Shown here: one piece after another, positions 15,712 through 21,981 of the stretch
How positions within the stretch are numbered: position 1 is the stretch's first letter
Layout: each line of letters begins with the position of its first letter
Source of the DNA: Lachnospiraceae bacterium
Lineage (GTDB): Bacteria; Bacillota; Clostridia; Lachnospirales; Lachnospiraceae
Assembly (NCBI GenBank): GCA_009774375.1
Contig: VSNO01000028.1
Span: 1 to 31,786 of the forward strand
Direction of reading: 5' to 3'
Length of the DNA stretch: 31,786 nt
The notes under the pieces: generated by a model
The model's input: the letters and a program-made list of their open reading frames with translations, nothing else
What the model was told of the DNA's origin: nothing
Database searches by the model: none
Made by a program: the position numbers and the translations under genes

Positions 15712-15740
15712 TTTACTTAATCTGCAATATTATGTATAAT
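15712..15740 (+). promoter_or_regulatory. Promoter of the ilv operon
   Basis: TTTACT (15712-15717), a 17-base spacer and a perfect TATAAT (15735-15740) lie 68 bases before ilvB. The leader has no terminator-antiterminator pair or T-box sequence, so control is probably at initiation. Confidence 0.65.
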
Positions 15741-15807
15741 TAAATATGTTTTTGTTGCAAAATGCTTTTGACCCAAAATAGAGCAAATATGAATTGAAAG
15801 GATAAGA

Positions 15808-17436
15808 GTGAACATCATGATCGGTGCTGACGCAATCGTAAAATGTCTCGAGAATGAAGGTGTTACGACGGTATATGGTTATCCTGGCGTAGCAATCTGT
15901 CCATTTTACAATAGTATTCTCGACTCAACAATCAGGACAATATTAGTTAGAACAGAGCAGAATGCTGCGCATGCAGCGAGCGGAGAAGCACGAGTCACCG
16001 GGAAAGTAGGTGTGTGTGCTGTCACGAGCGGACCGGGCGCCACCAACCTGATCACAGGTATCGCGACGGCTTTTGCTGACAGCATTCCCATGGTATGCAT
16101 ATCAGGACAGGTAAAAAGTGAGCAGATCGGAAGCGATGTATTTCAGGAAGCGGACATCACAGGTGCTGTGGAATCTTTTGTCAAGTACAGCTATCTGATC
16201 AAAAATGTAGAAGATATCCCGCGCATATTTAAGGAGGCGTTCCATATCGCCAACTCCGGGCGCAAGGGACCTGTGCTGATCGATGTTCCCATTGATATAC
16301 AAAACGCTGCCATCAGGAATTTTAAATATCCCGAAACAGTAAATATCCGGGCTTATAAACCAACTGTCAAAGGAAATCCTGTCCAGATAAAGAAGGTCAT
16401 CAGGGAACTTGAAAAGGCAAAGAGACCCATCATCTGTGCGGGCGGCGGGGTTCACCTGAGCGAGGCTGTTCCGGAACTCCGCACATTCGCAGACAAATAC
16501 CGGATCCCGGTGGTATCCACCATGATGGGGATCGGGGTCATGCGCACAGAGGATCCGATGTATTTCGGCATGGTCGGAAACAATGGAAAGGCGTATGCGA
16601 ACCGTGCCATGAACGAATCCGATCTTCTGATCATGGTCGGCGCGCGCGTCGCGGACAGGGCGATCAGCCAGCCGGATCTGATCATGACTGACAAGGTTTT
16701 GATACATATCGATGTCGATCCTGCTGAGATCGGCAAAAATGTCGGACCTTCGATCCCGCTTGTAGGCGATGCGAGACATATCTTTGAGGACATCATGAAA
16801 GAAGATTTTTCGTGTGAACACGAGGCATGGATCAGCACGCTGGAAGGATACCGTGAGACAATGGTCCAAAAGCGGAATCCGGATCCTGCCTATGTAGATC
16901 CTGCTGTGTTCATCACAATGCTCTCCAACGAGATGAAGGATGACGCAGTGTACGTTGCTGATGTCGGGCAGAACCAGATATGGAGCTGCAATTACCATAT
17001 CGTAAAGAACGGACGCTTTCTCACATCGGGCGGAATGGGAACCATGGGGTATTCGATCCCTGCTGCCATGGGGGCGAAACGCGGTGATATGGGCAGGCAG
17101 GTTGTCGCAGTGTGCGGCGACGGTTCGTTCCAGATGTCGATGATGGAGCTTGCGACCATCGTACAGCATCATATTCCGGTAAAGATCATCGTGATCAAGA
17201 ATAATTATCTCGGCATGGTGCGTGAATTTCAGCACTATACCTACAAGGACAACTATTCCGTTGTCGATATCAAAGACGGCACGCCCGATCTCGAAAAGCT
17301 TGCCGTCGCATATGGTATTCCGTTCATCCGGGTGGAGAATATGTCCCATGCGCAGCAAAAGATCAGGGAATTTCTCGCCGAGGACAATACGATGCTCATG
17401 GAATGCCTCGTAGATCCTATGGACTTAGTAAAGTAA
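15808..17436 (+). CDS. ilvB: Acetolactate synthase large subunit (thiamine diphosphate enzyme)
   Basis: A 542-residue catalytic subunit. It joins two pyruvates to acetolactate, or pyruvate and 2-oxobutyrate to acetohydroxybutyrate, the first common step of valine, leucine and isoleucine synthesis. The N-terminal thiamine-diphosphate PYR domain holds the catalytic Glu50 in VRTEQNAAH. The central domain spans about 190-330. The C-terminal PP domain has the cofactor motif GDGSFQMSMMELAT with NN about 30 residues on. The length is slightly below the usual 550-600. The GTG at 15808 is favoured by AAAGGA five to six bases upstream; ATG 15817 is the alternative. Small subunits and ilvC follow, which separates it from other ThDP enzymes such as oxalyl-CoA decarboxylase. 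Confidence 0.93.
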   Translation: MNIMIGADAIVKCLENEGVTTVYGYPGVAICPFYNSILDSTIRTILVRTEQNAAHAASGEARVTGKVGVCAVTSGPGATNLITGIATAFADSIPMVCISGQVKSEQIGSDVFQEADITGAVESFVKYSYLIKNVEDIPRIFKEAFHIANSGRKGPVLIDVPIDIQNAAIRNFKYPETVNIRAYKPTVKGNPVQIKKVIRELEKAKRPIICAGGGVHLSEAVPELRTFADKYRIPVVSTMMGIGVMRTEDPMYFGMVGNNGKAYANRAMNESDLLIMVGARVADRAISQPDLIMTDKVLIHIDVDPAEIGKNVGPSIPLVGDARHIFEDIMKEDFSCEHEAWISTLEGYRETMVQKRNPDPAYVDPAVFITMLSNEMKDDAVYVADVGQNQIWSCNYHIVKNGRFLTSGGMGTMGYSIPAAMGAKRGDMGRQVVAVCGDGSFQMSMMELATIVQHHIPVKIIVIKNNYLGMVREFQHYTYKDNYSVVDIKDGTPDLEKLAVAYGIPFIRVENMSHAQQKIREFLAEDNTMLMECLVDPMDLVK

Positions 17437-17452
17437 GGAGGTTCCGTTTTAT

Positions 17453-17935
17453 ATGAAGAAAATATATTCTGTATTGGTAGAAAATCGATCCGGTGTACTC
17501 TGCAAGGTCTCAGGTCTGTTCTCGAGAAGGTGTTTTAACATCGATTCTCTGGCGGTGGGGGAGACGGACGATCCGGCTGTTTCCTGTATGACGATCGTAA
17601 GCTCCGGCAATCAGCGGACGATCGAGCAGATCGAAAAACAGCTCAACAAGAAGATCGATGTCATCAAGGTAAAGACTTTTGACGAGAAGGACAGCATCAG
17701 CAGGGAGCTTATGCTGATCAAGGTAAAATACAACCGAGGCACCCGCCGCGACATCATGGAAATCTGTGAGATCATGAAAGCAGATATCGTGGATATGTCC
17801 AACAACAATATGATCATACAGATCTGTGACATGCCAGAGCGGATCAAGGTCATGCTCGACATGCTCAAATCGATCAGTATCGTGGAGGTGGCAAGGACTG
17901 GGACGCTGGCTTTGCCGAAATGTATTGACAATTAA
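17453..17935 (+). CDS. ilvN: Acetolactate synthase small (regulatory) subunit, first copy
   Basis: A 160-residue regulatory subunit. The N-terminal ACT domain (about 3-75, with VLVENRSGVLCKVSGLFSRR) binds the feedback inhibitor, usually valine, at dimer interfaces. The C-terminal domain (about 80-158) activates the large subunit. An AAGGAGG site lies before the ATG, and the gene is 16 bases after ilvB. Compared with the next gene it has Cys at positions where most family members have Gly (SRRCFNID against SRRGYNIE), so the two copies are divergent paralogs and not a recent duplication. Confidence 0.9.
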   Translation: MKKIYSVLVENRSGVLCKVSGLFSRRCFNIDSLAVGETDDPAVSCMTIVSSGNQRTIEQIEKQLNKKIDVIKVKTFDEKDSISRELMLIKVKYNRGTRRDIMEICEIMKADIVDMSNNNMIIQICDMPERIKVMLDMLKSISIVEVARTGTLALPKCIDN

Positions 17936-17962
17936 TATCAGAATTGCTAAAATAAAATTTGG

Positions 17963-17995
17963 TTATTTATGCAGATATTTGTTTTTATTTATGCA
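17963..17995 (+). repeat. Direct repeat TTATTTATGCA between the two small-subunit genes
   Basis: TTATTTATGCA occurs at 17963-17973 and 17985-17995, 22 bases apart (two helical turns). A shorter match (CTTTATGCA) lies over the next start codon at 18012-18020. It could be a binding site or an AT-rich promoter region for the second gene; no good -35/-10 pair is seen. Confidence 0.4.
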
Positions 17996-18015
17996 ATTTA
18001 AGGGAGTGTATCTTT

Positions 18016-18516
18016 ATGCAGAATAGAGTATTTCAGCTTTTGGTGGACAACAATGCCGGTGTTCTCAGCCGTATATCAGGTTTATTCTCAAGGCGCGGAT
18101 ACAATATCGAGAGTATCACGGCAGGTGTCACATCAGATCCGCGGTTCAGCCGCATCACGATCGTGACATCCGGGGATGAGGAGATCCTTGACCAGATCGA
18201 GAAACAGGTTGCCAAACTGGTGGATATCCGGGATATCCGTGAATTGAAACCGGAGCGGAGCGTATACAGGGAGCTTTGTCTGATCAAGGTAAAATCAACA
18301 CCTGAAAAACGTCAGGGAGTGATCGCTGTGGCAGATATCTTCAGGGCAAAGATCGTCGATGTCAATGTGGACAGCCTGATCGTCGAACTCACTGGTACGC
18401 AGTCCAAGATCGAGGCATTTATCGGTCTCCTACAGGATTATGAGATCCTTGAGATCGCGAGGACGGGGATCGCCGGACTGGGGCGCGGAACGGAGGATAT
18501 CGTTTATTTGGAGTGA
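18016..18516 (+). CDS. ilvN: Acetolactate synthase small (regulatory) subunit, second copy
   Basis: A 166-residue protein with the standard family sequence (LLVDNNAGVLSRISGLFSRR, then GYNIESITAGVTSDP). It has an ACT domain at about 3-76 and a C-terminal domain with LCLIKVKSTPEKRQGV. The ATG at 18016 is used because AAGGGAG lies upstream and the protein then begins as in relatives; longer in-frame starts would add a non-conserved hydrophobic stretch. It is separated from the first copy by 80 AT-rich bases with direct repeats, which may allow separate expression. It is closer to the usual bacterial IlvN/IlvH consensus than its neighbour. Confidence 0.9.
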   Translation: MQNRVFQLLVDNNAGVLSRISGLFSRRGYNIESITAGVTSDPRFSRITIVTSGDEEILDQIEKQVAKLVDIRDIRELKPERSVYRELCLIKVKSTPEKRQGVIAVADIFRAKIVDVNVDSLIVELTGTQSKIEAFIGLLQDYEILEIARTGIAGLGRGTEDIVYLE

Positions 18517-18653
18517 TGTTGGGGCGCTTTTGTCCGAAGCATCTCCATACTGAAACAGCGTTTATTTATAATAAATAAATATATCTCGGAGGAAAATCCT
18601 CTGCTCGCATGAGCAGCTCTCATTTTACTCCGCAAAACAAGGAGGATTTAAAA

Positions 18654-19679
18654 ATGTCAGAAGCAAAGATCTATTATCAGGAGGATTGCAACCTTTCACT
18701 GTTAGAGGGCAAGACGATCGCAGTCATCGGTTACGGAAGTCAGGGACATGCCCATGCGCTGAACGCAAAGGAATCAGGCTGCAACGTTATCATCGGTCTC
18801 TATGAGGGCAGCAAGTCATGGGACAGGGCTGTGAAGCAGGGATTTGAAGTTTATACAGCAGCGGAGGCAGCTAAGAAGGCTGACATCATCATGATCCTGA
18901 TCAATGATGAGCTGCAGGCGGATATGTACAAGAAGGATATTGAACCGAATCTTGAGGCAGGCAATATGCTGATGTTTGCTCACGGTTTCAATATTCATTT
19001 CGGATGCATCACACCGCCCAAGGATGTCGATGTCACAATGATCGCGCCGAAAGGCCCTGGACACACAGTCCGCTCTGAGTATCAGGCTGGAAAGGGCGTT
19101 CCCTGTCTGGTAGCGGTAGAGCAGGATGCGACAGGAAAGGCGCTTGAGCTGGCGCTCGCTTATGCACTTGCGATCGGCGGTGCAAGGGCGGGAGTTCTGG
19201 AGACAACCTTCAGAACAGAGACAGAGACAGACCTTTTCGGCGAGCAGGCCGTGCTCTGCGGCGGCGTATGCGCATTGATGCAGGCTGGTTTTGAGACGCT
19301 TGTAGAGGCGGGATACGATCCGAGAAACGCTTACTTTGAGTGCATCCATGAGATGAAGCTCATCGTGGATCTTATCTATCAGTCAGGCTTTGCCGGAATG
19401 AGATACTCCATCTCCAACACAGCGGAGTATGGTGATTATATCACAGGACCGAAGCTGATCACGGAGGAGACTAAGAAGACGATGAAGAAGATCCTTTCCG
19501 ATATCCAGGATGGTTCTTTTGCAAAGGAGTTCCTGCTGGATATGTCTCCGGCTGGACGTCAGGTTCACTTCAAGGCGATGAGAAAGCTTGCTTCCGAGCA
19601 TCCTTCTGAGAAGATCGGCGAGGAGATCCGCAAGCTCTACAGCTGGAACAACGAAGAGGACAAGTTTATCAATAACTAA
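18654..19679 (+). CDS. ilvC: Ketol-acid reductoisomerase (class I)
   Basis: A 341-residue enzyme that rearranges and reduces acetolactate to dihydroxyisovalerate, the second step of the pathway. The N-terminal Rossmann domain has GYGSQGHAHA (27-36). The C-terminal knotted domain has ETETDLFGEQAVLCGG with the Asp and Glu that bind two Mg ions, and EMKLIVDLIYQSG. The start at 18654 follows AAGGAGG and gives the normal class I length; an in-frame ATG at 18609 adds 15 non-conserved residues. The cofactor loop reads GLYEGSKSW, with Tyr50 where Arg is usual in NADPH enzymes (GLRxGSxSW), while Ser53 and Ser55 remain. The terminator at 19724-19762 closes the operon. Confidence 0.95.
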   Translation: MSEAKIYYQEDCNLSLLEGKTIAVIGYGSQGHAHALNAKESGCNVIIGLYEGSKSWDRAVKQGFEVYTAAEAAKKADIIMILINDELQADMYKKDIEPNLEAGNMLMFAHGFNIHFGCITPPKDVDVTMIAPKGPGHTVRSEYQAGKGVPCLVAVEQDATGKALELALAYALAIGGARAGVLETTFRTETETDLFGEQAVLCGGVCALMQAGFETLVEAGYDPRNAYFECIHEMKLIVDLIYQSGFAGMRYSISNTAEYGDYITGPKLITEETKKTMKKILSDIQDGSFAKEFLLDMSPAGRQVHFKAMRKLASEHPSEKIGEEIRKLYSWNNEEDKFINN

Positions 19680-19723
19680 AATATATACATAATATAGGAT
19701 TATTTTGTCCAAAAGTTATTCAA

Positions 19724-19762
19724 AAGGGAGAAATCAGAAACATACGTTTCTTTTTCTCCCTT
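19724..19762 (+). terminator. Terminator after ilvC
   Basis: AAGGGAGAAA (19724-19733) pairs perfectly with TTTCTCCCTT (19753-19762). An inner stem pairs GAAAC with GTTTC around ATAC. T residues are concentrated in the 3' arm. Confidence 0.7.
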
Positions 19763-19776
19763 ATTGAGTTAATCTG

Positions 19777-19785
19777 TGCTATAAT
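19777..19785 (+). promoter_or_regulatory. Extended -10 promoter of ruvAB
   Basis: TG-C-TATAAT (19777-19785) is a perfect extended -10. A second TATAAT (19789-19794) lies 19 bases after TTGAGT (19764-19769) and could be used instead. Confidence 0.55.
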
Positions 19786-19805
19786 AAATATAATGTAATG
19801 ATCTG

Positions 19806-19873
19806 ATATCTCTATCGTGGAGATATTGTCATCATAAGGAGCTGTCATGAAATAACTTTTTATTTCATGACAG
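19806..19873 (+). promoter_or_regulatory. Two-hairpin leader of ruvA with an embedded two-codon minigene
   Basis: Hairpin one pairs ATATCTC (19806-19812) with GAGATAT (19820-19826). Hairpin two is a perfect 14-bp stem: CTGTCATGAAATAA (19842-19855) with TTATTTCATGACAG (19860-19873) and loop CTTT. AAGGAG (19836-19841) is five bases before ATG-AAA-TAA (19847-19855), so a ribosome could initiate and stop after Met-Lys inside the stem. There is no T-run, so it is not a terminator. It ends 25 bases before the ruvA start codon. Confidence 0.5.
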
Positions 19874-19898
19874 ATCCTAAGTTTATGGGGGCTGTGAA

Positions 19899-20507
19899 AT
19901 GTATGCATATATAAAAGGTGAGATCATGGATATCACCGAGGACAACCTGGTGCTGGAATGCAACAATATCGGATATAATATCAGAATACCGCTCAGTGTG
20001 GCGCAGCGCCTTCCGGGAACCGGCGCGACTGTAAAGATTTATACCTACACAAGTGTGCGCGAGGATGCCTTTCAGCTATTTGGTTTTCTTTCCAGGGATG
20101 ATCTGGAGATCTACAGGAAGCTGATCGCTGTAAACGGAATCGGTCCCAAAGGTGCACTGAGTATTCTGTCAGCAATGAGCGCTGACGATCTTCGCTTTGC
20201 CATTCTGTCAGGAGATGCCAAAGCGATATCGAAGGCTCCGGGGATCGGTAACAAATCAGCAGAACGGATCATTCTGGAGCTGCGGGATAAGGTGCATCTC
20301 ACAAACGAGGCTGTCTCTGATAATACAGCCGTACCACTGGATGCCAGGTCAAATTCCGAGGCAAAAAATGAAGCGTTGGAAGCATTGACAGCTCTGGGGT
20401 ATTCCCCGTCTGAAGCGCTGAAAGCTTTGCAGCAGGTCGCGGTCACAGAGGATATGGATTCCGGTACTGTATTAAAGCAGGCACTGAAGAGCATCAGCAC
20501 GATATAA
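19899..20507 (+). CDS. ruvA: Holliday junction branch migration protein RuvA
   Basis: A 202-residue subunit that forms a tetramer on four-way DNA junctions and recruits RuvB. Domain I is the OB-fold (about 1-62: MYAYIKGEIMDITEDNLVLE, then IYTYTSVREDAFQLFGF). Domain II has two helix-hairpin-helix motifs (LIAVNGIGPKGALSILS and ISKAPGIGNKSAERIILEL). Domain III (about 155-200) is the RuvB-contacting UBA-like part (EALEALTALGYSPSEALKAL). GGGGG lies just before the ATG. RuvB follows 18 bases on, the common bacterial pairing. No ruvC is visible in the window. Confidence 0.96.
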   Translation: MYAYIKGEIMDITEDNLVLECNNIGYNIRIPLSVAQRLPGTGATVKIYTYTSVREDAFQLFGFLSRDDLEIYRKLIAVNGIGPKGALSILSAMSADDLRFAILSGDAKAISKAPGIGNKSAERIILELRDKVHLTNEAVSDNTAVPLDARSNSEAKNEALEALTALGYSPSEALKALQQVAVTEDMDSGTVLKQALKSISTI

Positions 20508-20525
20508 TTGTTTTTGGAGGGTTCT

Positions 20526-21524
20526 ATGGCAGCCAGAGTGATAGAGACAAAACTTTTGGAAGAGGATGTTAAGATCGAGGGAAGCCTTCGGCCGCAGTGT
20601 CTAAAGGACTATATTGGACAGAAGAAGGCGAAGGAGATCCTGCGGGTATATATTGAGGCGGCAAAGCAGAGAGAGGACTCTCTGGATCATGTCCTTTTTT
20701 ATGGACCGCCCGGTCTGGGGAAGACGACTCTTGCCAATATCATCGCGAACGAGATGGGCGTCCACATCAAGGTGACAAGCGGGCCTGCGATCGAAAAGCC
20801 CGGGGAGATCGCAGCGATCCTGAACGGGCTTCAGGAGGGGGACATCCTGTTTATCGATGAGATCCACCGTCTGAACAGGCAGGTGGAGGAGGTCCTTTAT
20901 CCTGCCATGGAGGATTTTGCGATCGATATCATGATCGGAAAAGGGACAGCTGCGCGCTCTCTGCGTCTCGATCTGCCCAGATTTACACTGATCGGCGCCA
21001 CGACGCGCGCCGGACTCCTGACTGCTCCGCTCAGAGACCGGTTTGGCGTCATTCAGCACCTCGAGTTTTATTCGGTTGATGAACTGAAGCTAATCATCCA
21101 GCACTCGGCGCGCGTGTTGAAGGTGCAGATCGATGAGCAGGGTGCGCTGGAGCTTGCAAGGAGGAGCCGCGGCACGCCGCGCCTTGCCAACCGCATGCTG
21201 AGAAGGGTTCGGGATTTCGCACAGGTAAAATACGACGGACGGATCACGCTGGAGGCTGCAAACACTGCCCTGGATATATTGGATGTAGACAAACTCGGGC
21301 TGGACCAGACGGATCGGATGATACTGATGACAATGATCGAACGTTTCGGCGGCGGCCCTGTAGGGCTGGATACCCTGTCTGCGGCGATCGGGGAGGACAG
21401 CGGCACCATTGAGGATGTATATGAACCCTATCTGATCAAAAATGGTTTTATCACACGCACACCGCGCGGCAGAGTCGTATCTGATCTTACATACCGCCAT
21501 TTTGGACTTGAAATACCGGAATAG
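20526..21524 (+). CDS. ruvB: Holliday junction branch migration ATPase RuvB
   Basis: A 332-residue AAA+ motor that forms hexamers around DNA and drives branch migration with RuvA. Walker A is GPPGLGKTT (60-68), Walker B FIDEIH (Asp111, Glu112), and sensor 1 and the Arg finger region lie in IGATTRAGLLTAPLRDRFG. The C-terminal winged-helix DNA-binding domain (about 255-332) contains GGGPVGLDTLSAAIGED and ends with RGRVVSDLTYRHFGL. ATG 20526 with TTGGAGGG upstream is preferred to a TTG 18 bases earlier. The length matches the family. Confidence 0.97.
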   Translation: MAARVIETKLLEEDVKIEGSLRPQCLKDYIGQKKAKEILRVYIEAAKQREDSLDHVLFYGPPGLGKTTLANIIANEMGVHIKVTSGPAIEKPGEIAAILNGLQEGDILFIDEIHRLNRQVEEVLYPAMEDFAIDIMIGKGTAARSLRLDLPRFTLIGATTRAGLLTAPLRDRFGVIQHLEFYSVDELKLIIQHSARVLKVQIDEQGALELARRSRGTPRLANRMLRRVRDFAQVKYDGRITLEAANTALDILDVDKLGLDQTDRMILMTMIERFGGGPVGLDTLSAAIGEDSGTIEDVYEPYLIKNGFITRTPRGRVVSDLTYRHFGLEIPE

Positions 21525-21537
21525 TATTTGGTATAAT
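21508..21537 (+). promoter_or_regulatory. Promoter of zapA within the end of ruvB
   Basis: TTGAAA (21508-21513), an 18-base spacer and TATAAT (21532-21537) span the ruvB stop codon. This gives zapA and the U32 gene a promoter apart from ruvAB. Confidence 0.6.
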
Positions 21538-21570
21538 ATATAAAATTTTACATGAGAAAGGGGCAAGATC

Positions 21571-21981
21571 ATGTCTGCCAAAACAGATACAGAAGTTATC
21601 ATCGGAGGAAAAGTGCTGACTGTCAGCGGCAACGAGAGCGCTGAATATCTGCAGAAAGTCGCAGCATATATCAACAATAAAGTGAATGAATATGCCAAGA
21701 TGGACAGCTTTAAGAGACAGTCCGTCGACAAGCAGAATATGCTGATCCAGTTAAATATTGCTGACGATTATTTTAAAGCCAAAAAACAGATCGAACTTCT
21801 CGAGCAGGATTTGAAAGCAAAAGACAATGAATTATATGACCTGAAGCATGAGCTGATCGCCACACAGATCAAACTTGATAACACATCAAAATCTCTCAAG
21901 GAAGTCCAGGAGACCCTGAATGAGAATTCGAAGCAGATCGTCCGTCTGGAGACGGAATTGAAGGAATCGAAGAAAGCATGA
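21571..21981 (+). CDS. zapA: Cell division protein ZapA
   Basis: A 136-residue FtsZ-associated protein that bundles FtsZ filaments at the division ring. The N-terminal roughly 70 residues are the ZapA domain (EVIIGGKVLTVSGNESAEYLQKVAAYINNK). It is followed by a long coiled-coil (about 70-134) rich in Glu and Lys heptads, the usual Firmicute shape. AAAGGGG precedes the start. The stop overlaps the U32 peptidase start (ATGA), so both are translated together. A division gene here fits with the FtsW/transpeptidase fusion two genes on. Confidence 0.9.
   Translation: MSAKTDTEVIIGGKVLTVSGNESAEYLQKVAAYINNKVNEYAKMDSFKRQSVDKQNMLIQLNIADDYFKAKKQIELLEQDLKAKDNELYDLKHELIATQIKLDNTSKSLKEVQETLNENSKQIVRLETELKESKKA

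Noticed and set aside
15740..15807. T-box or peptide attenuator in the ilvB leader
   Set aside because: No T-box consensus, no terminator-antiterminator pair and no run of branched-chain codons.
13053..17358. Long minus-strand frames opposite the DUF218 and ilvB genes
   Set aside because: They mirror well-recognised genes on the plus strand and have no family resemblance or ribosome sites.
18590..18640. GAGGAAAAT followed by hairpin CTGCTC-GCAT-GAGCAG ahead of ilvC, resembling the repeat interior
   Set aside because: There is no ATGCACA start, no closing stem and no upstream terminator; treated as chance or as an unrelated leader hairpin.
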